A stretch of 64,000 nucleotides of DNA from Cotesia glomerata (taxonomy: Eukaryota > Arthropoda > Insecta > Hymenoptera > Braconidae), in NCBI RefSeq assembly GCF_020080835.1, contig NC_058162.1, positions 24,893,885 to 24,957,884 of the forward strand, in the 5' to 3' direction. Position 1 is the stretch's first letter. Each line of letters begins with the position of its first letter. Of this stretch, positions 10,490-21,841 are shown piece by piece. The notes beneath the pieces are model-generated. The model was not told where the DNA came from. It saw only the letters and a list, made by a program, of their open reading frames with translations, and made no database searches. Both the position numbers and the translations under genes were made by a program.

Positions 10490-11775
10490 TATTAATAATT
10501 ACCAAATACACTTGTTAGAATAATCTGTATTATTAATATAAAAGAATAAGAAAAATTTTGTGGCCAGTGTATTAATATCGCGTGCCTAATGCCAAAAGGG
10601 CGTATAAAAAGTTATTAGCCCTTTTGGCTTTGCAAAACTAAACGGGCGTATAATTTTTTTTTTGGTGCCAATCCTTTTGTAAACATGTTCTAAGCCTAAA
10701 AATGAAAAAAAAAAATTCCAAAGCCAAAAGGGCGTATGTCTCAAGTTATACGCCCTTTTGGCTTTAGTACACTGAAAATTTAGTGATCTAAAACCAAAAG
10801 GGCGTATAATTTTTAACTTCCCGTTAAGGTGTTTTTCATTTTATGCATACATATTATGGGTTTTAACACCAATTTTACGTAACGGAATCGGTGGTTTGAA
10901 TTTTTAGACGAGTAGAGCATACCTACGCTTGCGCTTAAAGTATACAATTAAACAAAAATATATCTTTTATTGCAGCTATTGCGGGCAAGGAATTATTATA
11001 ATAATTCGAAGTTAAAAAATACTAGAAAAAACTAATATCAAAATACGGAAAGTTTATTGGGGTACAATTCCTGCACCTTCTATACGTGCATCTTTTACAT
11101 TTTCGTCTGAAAAAAAAAGAAATTTATAAAAAATATGAACATTTTAGTACGCGAAAAAATTTTTAATTCATATGCTTTTTTAATCATTGGTCTGTCCAAG
11201 ATGATGAAAATTTGAAGTTACTACCATCGAAAATGTTGACTTTTAAAAAATTTTTTTTATCCAAATTTTCTCCCAACAATTTTGAAGACTATTTTTCGAA
11301 ATTTTGAAAAATCCTGATTTTTTTATATACGCCCTTTTGGCTTTAGACCGACAATGTCCTAAAGCCAAAAGGGCGTATATCTTAAGATACGCTTTTTTGG
11401 CGTTAGTACGTCAAAAATTTTTTTTCTGTAGATCTTTACGTTTCGAGCGATTCTAGAAAGAATGGCAAAAAAAATTTTTTTTATACGTCCTTTTGGCATA
11501 AAACCTTATCTAACTGCTGTAATACGCCCTTTTGGCATTAGGCACGCGATATGATAAAATGGGTTTTTATGGTTAAATTTGGTATCGTTGGAAAAGTCTT
11601 GACCTGGAGTTGTGCCTTTTCATGGTTTCATATCATTTTCACCAATAGTCAATTTATTATGATGTATTTAGGCTGCATTCGAAAATGCTCTATCTTTAGA
11701 TATATAATTAAGAAATGACCTTGTATCTCGCGAACTATTGACATTTTTAAAAAAATATGATGAGAAATGGATAAT
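10490..11775 (+). repeat. 'ggctgcattcgaaaatgc' repeat arm, split by a CGCG element
   Basis: Segments 10490-10578 and 11549-11775 together match the reverse complement of about 13940-14470. Other copies of the 'aggctgcattcgaaaatgct...aagaaatgaccttgtatct' part lie at 44440-44510 and 62280-62360 beside the hairpin satellites. It is a dispersed repeat family, non-coding. Confidence 0.75.
10579..11548. mobile_element. CGCG element: 27-bp TIRs, internal GCCAAAAGGGCGTA repeats, ATAT duplication
   Basis: The perfect terminal inverted repeats begin CGCGTGCCTAATGCC and extend 27 bp to the GGGCGTAT motif. The flanks are ATAT at 10575-10578 and 11549-11552. The inverted paralogous arm near 14400 has 'gtgtatttatatgacaaaat' with no insert, proving the insertion and the 4-bp duplication. 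About ten copies of GCCAAAAGGGCGTA, in both orientations, cluster near both ends. No ORF. Superfamily unknown; a 4-bp duplication would suit Sola-like elements. Confidence 0.85.
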
Positions 11776-12080
11776 TTATACATGGTATCGCTTCTATACT
11801 ATGATGTTACGTGTAATATAGTCTAAAAATTGCGTGCTAGAAGAAAAGCTTTCCGCTTTACAACTCTGATCATTGTCAATAAAAAAAATCGATATGGAAT
11901 TGCACAGCAACAACTAAATATTAGTCGCATACTAAGTTATTTAATTTTCTTCGCGTTTGTATAAATCAATAGTTTTTAGTAAATTAAAATTGACAACACT
12001 TGATTCTCGGATTATGATTTATAATACAGTATTATTTCTCAAAAATGGAACAATACAAACTTGTTTATAATTAACTCCAA
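11760..12080 (-). pseudogene. Orphan GR upstream block, relic of a lost receptor gene
   Basis: The phrases 'atggtatcgcttctatac', 'ttgcgtgctagaagaaaagc' and 'cagcaacaactaaatattag' match the upstream regions of GR-E and GR-D. No receptor exon follows it at lower coordinates; repeats occupy 10490-11775. It is best read as the 5' flank of a deleted tandem copy. Confidence 0.6.
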
Positions 12081-12119
12081 AAATTACCAGATATTTTTGT
12101 TGAAATAAATAATTTTGAA

Positions 12120-12489
12120 TTAATTGGCAGATAAGCTGATGTAGAATTGAACAGAAATAACGAGATACGAGGCAATAGTGGTGGAAACCTGAAATTTTAT
12201 TATCAAAATGATATCGGATATTTATCGTATCGTTAAAAGTAAACTTACAATAATCAAAAGAGCGCGATCTAGTGGTATTATTCCACAGCAGGCGAATTCA
12301 ACAGTCAAATATGGAAGGTGAGAAGAAAACTTCACTAGCTATAATCAGTCAAATTCATATAATTATAATTAATTAAAAATTTTTTTCACAAATGATGCAA
12401 AGATATGATTCACTTACTTTTTTGAATAATTTTTCATCCATATCAAATCGATCTCTTAGTAAGTTGATAATTCTGACGGTTTCTTTATT
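12120..12489 (-). CDS. Gustatory receptor GR-C, exons 2-4
   Basis: Exon 2 is 12489-12418 (24 codons, NKETVRIINLLRDRFDMDEK...), exon 3 is 12338-12249 (30 codons, ...FACCGIIPLDRALLII), and exon 4 is 12188-12120 (22 codons plus TAA, VSTTIASYLVISVQF...). All junctions have AG acceptors and GTAAGT-type donors at phase 0. SYLVISVQF is the GR TM7 signature (TYhhhhhQF, with S for T). Exon sizes equal those of GR-B exactly. They join exon 1 at 20271-21215 across a 7.8 kb intron. Confidence 0.87.
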
Positions 12490-12499
12490 CTGAAAACAT

Positions 12500-13200
12500 T
12501 TAATTTTTGCTTGAAACAATTTTATAAATTTTTGAAGATATACTTCTTTTGGCGCGTTAGGCAAAAATGATGAGGTTAAATTTTTACGATGCGCGCGCAC
12601 ACCGTCAGGAAAAACCGACACCCTGAAGTTACACGGAATAAAATAATCTGTGGAAATGACAGATATGGGAATGTTAAATTGACATGGCCAGATTTTGTTA
12701 GATTTACAAAGAAAAACTGTCAAATTTACAGAAATAATATGTGAAAATAACATAACCATAAGATGTCAGATTTACAGATAAAAACTGTCAAATTAACAGT
12801 AATAATATGTAAAAAGTTAATTAGGGGAGCCTGGGGCACGACGGTCCCCTTAACGGTTTTTGAAGGTTCAAGACGGTTTTTGCGGCTTTTAACTATCAAA
12901 TTCGTTTATTTTCCGTCTGTTTCGAATAAATCAGTCGAAATTTTGCAAAAAATCAGCCAAAAATTTTTTTTTGTGAGCTACGACGGTCTTCTCCCAAAAA
13001 AATCATATGCAAACAAATTTTATTTTTTGAAGCCAATGTCATCAAAATCTAGATATTCTCCTCCCAGAAAACATCGTCGAGGGAAAACCACGATTCTTAA
13101 GTATCGCCCGAAGTCTTGAGTATCGCTGAGAACAAAGAAAAAAATCAAAATGAAGCAAAAAAAAGACCTCAGTTAAAAAAAAAAAAAAAATTAGATTAAA
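12500..13200. repeat. Intron 1 of GR-C: 'gtcaaatttacag' repeat and AT-rich sequence
   Basis: 'aaactgtcaaatttacag' type phrases recur here (12660-12810) and at 14690-14870, with an 'acacgga' end near 12626 and its inverse near 14865, suggesting a degraded TIR element. The 12820-13120 frame shows no recognisable protein. Confidence 0.45.
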
Positions 13201-13351
13201 ACAAAAAAATTTGAAAAAATGCTTACATCTTTAAAAATGTCAATAGTTCACAAGATTCAAAGTTATTTCTTAATTATTGATATTTTTAAAGATGCACTGA
13301 GAAAAAAAAATTTTTGTCCAGAAAAAAATTTCTTGGCTCAAAAATCGTTTA

Positions 13352-13756
13352 AGGAAGTACCTCCACGAAAAGCATATATCAAGAAATTTATGGGATTTTT
13401 TTTATCGAAAGATAAATATATTAATAATTTACCACCAAAATTTCAGATCAATTCACCGTACCGTTTTTGAGTAATTAATTTACAAAATTGCATCTTTTAC
13501 ACGTAGAGGTATAGAGAGATGGTAAAGTTAGTATGAAATCTTCCGTACCACTCAAGTGATGCAAATAGATTTCATACTAACTTTACCATCTCTCTATACC
13601 CCTACGTGTCAAAGATGCAATTTTGAAAATTAATTATTCAAAAACGGTGCAGTGAATTGATCTGAAATTTTGGTGGTGAATTATTAATATATTTATCTTT
13701 CGATAAAAAAAATTCCATAAGTTTCTTGAAATATGCTTTTCGTGGAGGTACTACCT
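13352..13756. repeat. ~400-bp palindrome in GR-C intron 1
   Basis: The left arm 'aaggaagtacctccacgaaa' is mirrored by 'cgtggaggtactacctt', and the inner arms 'tagtatgaaatct' against 'agatttcatacta' close on a short loop near 13552. Arms are about 190 bp with few mismatches. Confidence 0.85.
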
Positions 13757-13939
13757 TGAGATGAATTTTAGTTTTTTGACAAAAAAATATCAATATTTAT
13801 CATAATAAAATTTTTGCATTAATTTCGATAGATTTACAAACAAATAGATTCACTTGAATTAAACAATAAATACTTCGATTAATTCGATCAATACTTGAGA
13901 CAAGAAAATATATTCTTGAAAATTATCAAGTAACATCGG

Positions 13940-14470
13940 TATAAGTTTATATCTTTAAAACTGTCAATAGTTCATAAGATACAAGGTAATTTCTTAATTA
14001 TGTATTTAGGGATAGAGCATTTTTGAATGCAGCCTACACAGAAAAAAAAATGTTCTTGAATCAAGTATATATTTTTGAAGAGCTCAATATTCTTGGCTTG
14101 AGTAGAAAAATTCTTGATTTAAGAAAATTTTTCTTGATTTAAGGAAACTTTACTTAATTCAAGAATTTTTCGTCTTGATTCAAGACAATTACCCTCTTCA
14201 AAATTATATTCTTTGTTCAAGAATTTTTCTCTTGAATCAAGTTAATTTTTTTTTCTGTGTAACTACTTATCATCATAAATTGACTATTGGTGAGAATGAT
14301 ATTAAATCATGAAAAGGCCCAACTCTAGGTCAAGACTTTTCCAACAATACCAAATTTAATCATAAAAACCCATTTTGTCATATAAATACACTGGCCACAG
14401 AATTTTGCTTATTCTCTTAACAGTATAGATAAATCTAATATTCATTATTATAGTTATATGTATCTTAATG
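13940..14470 (-). repeat. Inverted copy of the 10490-11775 repeat arm
   Basis: Its reverse complement contains 'tggccagtgtatttatatga', 'gggtttttatgattaaattt' and 'aggctgcattcaaaaatgc'. It is the empty-site reference for the CGCG element and is itself interrupted at 14037-14259. Confidence 0.8.
14037..14259. mobile_element. 223-bp MITE, TIR CACAGAAAAAAA, TA duplication
   Basis: The ends are CACAGAAAAAAAAA and its inverse, flanked by TA (14035-36 and 14260-61). The paralogous arm near 11670 reads 'gtatttaggctgc' without the insert. The inside is full of 'cttgaatcaag'-type motifs in both orientations. TIR and TA duplication suit Tc1/mariner-derived MITEs. Confidence 0.8.
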
Positions 14471-14982
14471 CTTTTTACTTTCTATGGTTTGCAGATTTGA
14501 ACAATTATTTTATGTGACCTAATTTTTTTACCTAATTTTTTCAGTTAAAACTTTAATTTTTAAAATATTTTTTTGTTTATTGTTTACATTTCACGAAATG
14601 TGAAATTCTTACTCATAAATAACAAGTTCAATTTTTGTTTTAACATAAATTTAACTTTTTTTTTTTTAAAAGTGAATTTCACATTTTTTTAATGTCATTA
14701 TTACATTGAAAAACTGTAAAATTAACAGTTTTAGATTGACAGTTTTCACAATGTGAAAATAACATTTTTAACTTTGTAAAATTGACATTTTTGGGTTGAC
14801 AGCGGTAAATCTGTAAATTTGACAGTTTTTTCTGTAATTTTGACAGAGTCTTTTTTTCCGTGTAGCTACTCAACATTTTAGTTTTTCAAAAAAAGTTACC
14901 AACAAAATAAAAATAAGTACATCTACGTATGTTTGCGTGAGAACTGGCAACTGTATTCACGATATTTTATATAAATATATAT

Positions 14983-15035
14983 TTTTAACTTCCCGCTAAG
15001 AAAATTGAAAATTTCTAATAATGGGGAGTTATTGA
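14983..15035 (+). mobile_element. TE-C terminal fragment
   Basis: 'taacttcccgctaagaaaat' and the following hairpin are the TE-C left end; the body is missing. Confidence 0.7.
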
Positions 15036-15426
15036 TGTAATATCAAAAATAAAAAGAGTATACGCAAAAAGCGTAGGCCATCAGGTAGTATTTAAGTCTA
15101 GCTGTAAGATACCATGTCTGGAGTGTATGAGTGCAAGAGAGAAAGAATGAGAACGAGAGTATGTACTAACCCAGATAGCAAAATGACGTATTAAGTTATT
15201 CCGAATGAGCTCAGATTTCTGATTTGGACGTCAGAGTCTACGTCTAAAAGACGTCTTTAAGACCTTCTGAAGAGGTCGAATGCGCCGCTTATTGTAGACT
15301 TTAAAAACTCATCAAAACGAGCTCTTAAAGAGCTCTTTTTTCTGAACTCGCACAAATAAATGATTTTTTATCTCTATACGCTATTATAATGATAACAATA
15401 ATAAGAACACAACAAAAATAATGTTA

Positions 15427-15450
15427 ATAATAATAATAATAATAATAAAA
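15427..15450. repeat. (TAA)n microsatellite
   Basis: About eight 'taa/aat' units. Confidence 0.85.
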
Positions 15451-15570
15451 GTAAATTATAAAAAATAATTCAGAGTTTCATGAAGCACCGATGCTGATTT
15501 CGAATGTTTATTATTTTAATTAGACCTAATATTGTCGGTTTAAAGAGAGAAAGTGAAAATCGCAATTGCC

Positions 15571-15632
15571 GTAACTAAGATTCGAACCCTAGTCGCGCGC
15601 GTGCTAGATCGATACCTAACCCCCTACGCTGT
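15571..15632 (-). ncRNA. tRNA-like/Pol III box A-B sequence inside CCCAG element
   Basis: The reverse complement contains 'actagggttcgaatctta', a good Pol III box B (GGTTCGAATC), about 30 bases after 'gcgtagggggttaggt', a weak box A. A canonical cloverleaf does not form (8-base T loop, poor acceptor), so it is tRNA-derived or tRNA-like, not a working tRNA. Confidence 0.4.
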
Positions 15633-16609
15633 TCAAACGATATGTCGTTACACATCTCATTATTCTTATAAGCTAAGTTTATATAGTGATGAAATGTTGC
15701 GATCATATTATTTATTCTATTTGATACTGTGTATCGATAGAGAAAAAGTAGCTTTTATGAATATTTATATACTAAAAAATATTCAAAAGTCTACCTGTAA
15801 TATTTTTTTAAATAGTCTATATAAATTTTGTTTACTTTTCACAATATAAAATCTAATAGATAAATTAATGAATATTAAAAATTCAACAATAATAAATAAG
15901 TATATAGTTATAAGATATCGTTAAATTCGAATAAAATGTTTAAAATTGATACATGCAAAGTACTCCTTAAATGTAGAAAGTTCACATAATTTTTTCAGAT
16001 TAGAATCCAATTTTATTATTTTATCTAAATTAGTTTGATTACGAACCAGATTTTAACATTATTGCCTACTACTTCATAATATAATTTAAAATTTTTGAAA
16101 AATTTAATTAACCTGGATTAAGAGAAATGAGTTAACCTATGCCAAGTGTATATCTATATATTAATCTATTCAAATTGTTTTAAATTATTTAATTCGAATT
16201 ATTTTTAATCATTTTCAATTTAATTTCTCAATCAGGAAAGTAATAAATGAAAAATGAATAAGATTTTGACAGCTTTATATTAAAATGAAATTTGTTTTTT
16301 GATTTATAATGTCTATAAGCTCATTATACGCAACTCAAAAAGAAGTCCAAAAAAGGGACTCAGTTAGATGTCAGAAAATTGACTCCAAACTTATGAGTTC
16401 ATTAAGAGCTCTTAGTTCTGACCTCGTAAAAAAGAGCTCCTTAAGACGTCACATTAGGACTTCTATAAGAAGTTTTTTAAAAGACTTCATACTGAAATCT
16501 TTCTGACTTGGATGCTGACTGGGAAGGTACGTAGGTATGATTTTTGAGAGATGTCAGAGTAAGTACGAGGAGTGGGAAAAGAGGATGAGTGCTGAGGGTC
16601 AGTTGACCT

Positions 16610-17142
16610 CAGTGTTCCCATCCGTCACATAATTATCGTAAACGTCACATAATTTGAAGCATTATACGATCGTACATCCGACTTTGATTATGTGACGAAA
16701 AGTTACGATAAAATGAGTCTTGTACGGTAATTGTACGATAATTTTCGATATGTTTGATTTTCATTCTTATCCATGCGGGTTAACTTTCATTTATTACCTG
16801 CTCGAAGTATGCAGCACCCCGCGGGTGCCCTATCGCCCTACACAGTTTATTTTGTTATGCTAATGTTTAATAAATTAATATGAATCAATATATAAAATTG
16901 ATTATTTTTTTATTTGATTTCATTTCATGAAGAAACATTTTTTTTGTAAATATTTTTCAAGAGTAAATTTATGTCCGAATTTTAAATGAAAATATTTTGG
17001 CATAAAAAAATTTGAAATATGTAAATTTAGTCAAGAACTTAAGTTTAAAATTTTTTTTTTGTGCGTACGATAATTTTTCAGAAGATCTGATAATTTGACG
17101 GCACTGTGTCGATCAGACAAGCAAAAGTTTCTGGGAACACTG
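16610..17142. mobile_element. hAT-type MITE with 8-bp duplication
   Basis: The inverted termini are CAGTGTTCCCA and TGGGAACACTG. They are flanked by a perfect 8-bp duplication GTTGACCT at 16602-16609 and 17143-17150. TIR sequence and 8-bp duplication are characteristic of hAT transposons. The 533-bp element has no transposase. Inside, near the left end, 'cacataattatcgtaa' type repeats occur. Confidence 0.9.
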
Positions 17143-17289
17143 GTTGACCTATGTGTGAAAATTAGTTCTATACGAGCATTTGACAAAGACGTGCCATTTT
17201 TCTTGTAAGACATTGTTCTAAATAAACTTACAATCATTTTAGATTCGACTAGTCATCACTTCTAGAAATAAGAACCTTATCCCTAGTTA

Positions 17290-17409
17290 TCCATCTACAG
17301 GGGATATCACATTGATTTCGGTCCGATTTTCAAAAGTCGAGTTTTCATCGGATGTCCACGTTTTAAGGTCCCAGGAAGCCATTCTGATTATTCCTGCCGA
17401 GGTGTCCGG

Positions 17410-17442
<33 letters not shown>

Positions 17443-17910
17443 AATGAATTTTTGTCGTACGGTTTCTCAAAAACAAATCAACCGATTGAGTTCTACGACA
17501 CGTCATTCGAAAGGGTCTATCAAAACGTAGATCTGATTAGATTTAAGAGTTAATTCATCAAGCCATTCCGAAGAAATTAAAAAAAAAATTTGAATTTTTA
17601 TTTTTTTTAAAAATAACTCCAAAGCGTGCGAAAAAATCATAACAAAACTATGTATATATTTTTTGTTCTTAAAAAACTGCGTCAAATGCTTTTTTGAAAA
17701 TAAAAATCGAACGATGCATTCAAAAGTTATAGTTTTTTAAAAATTCGTAAAATTTTGTTTTTCTCGAAGAGCTCAAAATGTGAAAAACTGTGCTTTGAGA
17801 TTGAAAAGCTCAAATATTAATCAAAAAACACATTTTAAGGTGCTTGAAATGCAAACTTAGCCGGAAGTTCTAGGGCTAGCCTGCACGGTCAACCGATTAC
17901 CAGATTTTTT
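17290..17910 (+). mobile_element. Divergent TE-C copy with (TG)n
   Basis: It keeps the TE-C order: 'aaagtcgagttttcatcgga', (TG)n at 17411-17441, 'aatcaaccgattgag', and an end 'ccggaagttctagggctagc...ggtcaaccga'. It is more diverged than the other copies and lacks clear GAGCTC hairpins. Confidence 0.65.
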
Positions 17911-18190
17911 TAATTATGTAAAAATAATTTTTTTATGATTTTTAAATAAACTTTAGTTAACTAAATAATGCGTTATAATAAAACTTTCAATGTATTAAAT
18001 ACCTTTTTTTTTATTATTAGTGTCGTTTTTTCTACAAACGTAGGATAACGCGATAGATAAAATATTTAGAAAGATTTCTATCTTGTTACACCAAAGAAGT
18101 ATAACTTCTAACGCGCGTACATAAGTACACACACACTTTTTTTTTTTTATTTATTGAAGAACATGAAGGACAAGGAATATTTAAATTCTT
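17911..18190. other. AT-rich spacer, nothing recognised
   Basis: No ORF, RNA or repeat structure identified apart from short A/T runs. Confidence 0.4.
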
Positions 18191-20243
18191 AACATACTGG
18201 TTGACTCTGAAGGCCATCCCTGCAACTTTCCGCTAATTCCAAAATTAAGCGCTCAAAATTGCACTAATTACGTTTTTGAGCTCTTCGAGCTCAAAAATAT
18301 AGTTTTCGTGTCATTTTGAGCTCTGTGAGCTCAAAAATATGATTGTTGTGTCATTTTGAGCTCTTCGAGCTCAAAGCTCTAATAGCAATTTAATAAAACA
18401 CTATTTTTGGAATTTTCAAACCGTAAGAATTTTTGAATGAATGAACCGATTTTCCCACAGTTGGCGGCATTTGACGAATTCTTTTAAGCCTCATGAATAA
18501 TTCTTAAGTTTAAATCGATTGAATTAGAAATTCCAAAGCAATTCCGAAAAAACACATTTTCAGGTTTTCTTTCGACAACGATAATTCACGAACAAATCAG
18601 CCGATTTTGACCGGACCGGCGGCGATCGACTTGGATTTATGATGTTAAGAGCTGATTAGTTTTTAGAATCGATCGGTAAAGCCGTTTCAAAGTTATTCCA
18701 AAAATACCACATTTAAAAAAATTTTTTTTTGTGGTTTTTTTTGAGATTTTTCAAAATCTACCGGTTCGAATTGGTCCAAATTGTATTGAAAATCTAATTT
18801 TGGTCGAGTCTTTTCGAATCCATAGTGACAAAATCGCGGGAATAGTCAGGGAAGCTTAATGTGACCTTTAAACGTCAAAATCTTGTAACGTCCACGTTTT
18901 CAAAAATTATAAAAATAAATAATTTATTTGTCCCCGGCTTGAAATTTGCTCGCCGGAGTCCAGGGTCATAAACGGTGATTACATTATCAATAACAAAATA
19001 TAACAAAACACTTCATTTTAAATAAATCAAAGAAAAAGGAAAACCTCTTTATTGGCCTGATCATGTTAATAACAATATAAACAAATATAATCAAATTAAA
19101 CAATATAAACAATATATTAGAACACTCTTTTCACACATATTCGCGGTTCAAAATCGCGAACTAACTGTCAAGAGCTGGTTCCCCGCTTCCCCAGGAGACT
19201 AGCCGTCACCCCTGGGCCTAAACCTCTACCCCGAGAGCGAATGGAGAGTGTCCTCTTCGCCCCCACCTACACGGCTTATGATCACCTACCGTACCTCTGC
19301 TGAAGGCTTCGGCACGGGGAGAAGCACTTTCATCCGGTCGGTTCATGATACTTACCTGGGCCTTGGTCAGACTCCAGGTAGAGTATCATCCTCTGGAATT
19401 ACTTGGTGAAGAGTATTCGCCCGAGTAATTCTCCCGAGAAAGAACTGCTTGCTTTATCGAGCCAAATTTTGGCGTTTATCATTTTTCCCCCAACTCTCTT
19501 GTAACGAACCGGAAGGGTCGTTTTAGACACCTGTCCGGTGCCCTCGAACTAGCATTCAAAAATAATGATTTATTATTTTAATCGTAATTTCCTTCATTTT
19601 CTATCCATTCGTCTCGCCAAATTCTAAGTTTTTATTTTCGAAACTCAATTCTTTATTATTTTAATCGTAATTTCCTTCATTCTCTATCCATTCGTTTCGT
19701 CAAATTCACAATTCTTTATTATTTTAATCGCAATTTCTTTCATTATATATCCATTCGTTGATTTTCCATACTAAATTGTCCTCGGGACTTATAAAATCTT
19801 CGCTTACCTAAATTATTTCTTACAAAATAACAATCGTCATTTCTTTCATTTTATATCCATTCATCACTTTCCCATACTAAATCTTGTTCGGAACTTAGAA
19901 TAATTTTCCCAGTCTTTTAATTTCTTTTACAATTAATTCGCTCGGCTTCGTAATAATTTCTCACACGCTTATTTTCTTAATTTAATCATACCTTCGGTAA
20001 CAATAATATAAAATTATTAACTAAATAAATACAATAATTAAATAATAATCGCCGCACTAATAACAATAATTGTTTCTATTAATTTTTAAGTAATTAACAA
20101 CAAATAAACTAAAATACTCAATTACAAAAAGTAAAATTTGGGTCATAATCTGATGAAAACTTGATTTTTGCAAAACGGGATAAAACCAATTTACTTCCCG
20201 ATTTTCAAAAATCTTCAATTTTCTTAGCGGGAACTTAAAAATT
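18191..20243 (-). mobile_element. TE-C copy in GR-C intron 1, split by solo-LTR-like copy 2
   Basis: It begins 'ggttgactctgaaggccatc', has three GAGCTC hairpins (18275-18375), and reaches 'aacgtcaaaatct' at 18883. It resumes at 20148 ('atctgatgaaaact') and ends 'cttagcgggaactt'. The insert 18884-20147 replaces the site at which other copies read 'gagatctgatgaaaac'. Confidence 0.85.
18884..20147 (+). mobile_element. Solo-LTR-like element copy 2
   Basis: It runs TGTAACG...GGTCATA with ATCT duplicated at 18880-18883 and 20148-20151. It contains imperfect tandem repeats of 'ttaatcgtaatttccttcat...tatccattcgt' at about 19565-19870. An uninterrupted TE-C sequence in other copies provides the empty site. 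Confidence 0.75.
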
Positions 20244-20270
20244 AACATCTATTTATTAATAGTTACGTAC

Positions 20271-21215
20271 CTGTTTAATCACTTTGGTTACAGCAGTTGT
20301 CAAAAGTATAAAAAGAAATGCAGTATGTAATACGCTGGTCATAGCAAAGTATATTAAAAACTTGAATTTCAGAGATGTGATCAATTCAATTGTTATGAAG
20401 TATAAGTTATGAACTGATCTGACCGATTGGATAAAAATTACCATGGAGACAGGAATCCTAAAAAAACTACCGATATCATCACATCCTTTACAAATTTCTA
20501 CATATGCGCGTTTTAAGCTTGATATATCATTCAAAACTAATTCGCGGGATCGCAGTATTTTACTTTCGTAAGTTCCTAGTTTTAAAAGTGTTGAATTGAT
20601 ACTCTCGAATCGCAATTTCATCATATTTATAAACATTAAATGTTGAATCAGAGGCCAACATATTAAAAAAGTGGGTAAATTCATAAAAATAATTAACGGA
20701 AGTGACTTGAGGTACAATTGCAATGATAGCAGTGTGGAGCTTATATAGAAGAAATTTAAGTAAAATATGAAGTCATTGGTGTGATCATATTTGATGTCGT
20801 AATCAGCACAACTACTTAGATTATTGTCCAACACTTGTAACCGATTGTTGATTAAATTAATCAATAACTTCTGCCGAATCATGTAAATCACTATTATTGA
20901 AATTACGCATATAATTGACAAAAATGAAAAAGGTTCTTCGAATGTTCTCGCAGCTTCTAAGCCGATAAATGATGGTGATGAATAACAAATATACAGATTA
21001 TTGTAGAATAAAATTACTGTTATAAATAAAAGATTGTAAACGATTCCAGCGTATGAAAAACTGCATTTAAAATTGTGGCTTTCAATTCTTCGGTTTCTGC
21101 GAATTATCTCAGAAGCGTCAATTGACCAAGGTGACAATCCGATTAGTTTGAAAAAAAAATATTGAGTAATTACGGAAAGCCGATAACACACTGACTTTAT
21201 TTTCTGATAATTCAT
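20271..21215 (-). CDS. Gustatory receptor GR-C, exon 1
   Basis: 945 bp, 315 codons, beginning MNYQKIKSVCYRLSVITQYF, with LIGLSPWSIDASEI, six predicted hydrophobic segments and a pre-TM5 'SLKRAYVEICKGCDDIGSFF' loop. It ends ...TTAVTKVIKQ at donor GTACGT. With exons 2-4 at 12120-12489 the gene codes 391 aa without stops or frameshifts, the usual size for insect GRs. The start aligns with GR-D and GR-E. Ligand unknown. The 7.8 kb intron 1, packed with elements, is the odd feature; splicing across it is inferred from phase and exon-size agreement with GR-B. Confidence 0.9.
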
Positions 21216-21500
21216 TTTTGATTTTTCTGTAATTCACTCGTTTTTTGTTCTATTGCATTCACTGGACTAGTGTTTGCTTCGATGTTACGTTTGTTACTAA
21301 TGAACGGTGCAAGAATATTCGATTTTACAGCTAGCTTTTACTATTCTCTGACAATTGATGAATAATTTATTCATGCCATCGCTGCGAAATTAATATGTTG
21401 TGAAGTGCAGTTTTAAAATTGCGTGTCTGAAGAAAAGCTTTCTGTTTAATTAACATTGATCATCGTCAGTAAAAGAAGAGTTAGTATTGAATTATTTCAT
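21216..21500 (-). promoter_or_regulatory. Conserved upstream block of GR-C
   Basis: It shares 'cactggactagtg', 'gttactaatgaacgg' and 'gaagaaaagctttctg' with the GR-D and GR-E upstream blocks, at the same distance from the ATG. Confidence 0.55.
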
Positions 21501-21514
21501 TTTTACACGCTTTA

Positions 21515-21760
21515 TATTAGCTTCACTTGTATGTCAGTTTGTCAGTATGTCAGTATGTAACTCTCCGTGGGTAATCTGCGCGCCTGCGGCCTTCCTTGGT
21601 TCTGGTAGCCGTTTCTCAGGCTCGCTCTCCGAAATCGAACTCTGATTCCCCGTATTTATAATATTTATAAATAATTATTTTTTATTAGCTTCACTTGTAT
21701 GTCAGTATGTCAGTATGTCAGTATGTAACTCTCCGTGGGTAATTTGCGCGCCTGAATATT
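21515..21760. repeat. 'cagtatgt' short tandem repeats, duplicated block
   Basis: 'agcttcacttgtatgtcagt' followed by 'cagtatgtaactctccgtgggtaa' occurs at about 21519-21590 and again at about 21687-21752, a ~165-bp partial tandem duplication. Confidence 0.7.
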
Positions 21761-21841
21761 TTTGATAATCAACAAATAATAGTTTAAAAACTAAAAATCA
21801 CGCTTTTATAAATAAACCAAACTAAAAGTAAAAATAAATAA

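Larger units (their letters stand above)
15170..16523. mobile_element. CCCAG element with subterminal GAGCTC/GACGTC motifs and a tRNA-like core
   Basis: The ends are CCCAGATAGCA and, inverted, CCCAGTCAGCA. Subterminal zones (15205-15345 and 16310-16505) are dense in short 'gagctc', 'gacgtc' and 'gaagtc' motifs. The middle holds a tRNA-like sequence at 15571-15632 on the minus strand. No clear target duplication is seen. The layout parallels the 35528-36755 element. Confidence 0.6.

Noticed and set aside
12763..13470. Two frames in GR-C intron 1 as genes
   Set aside because: Low-complexity, partly inside a palindrome, no domain or splice support.
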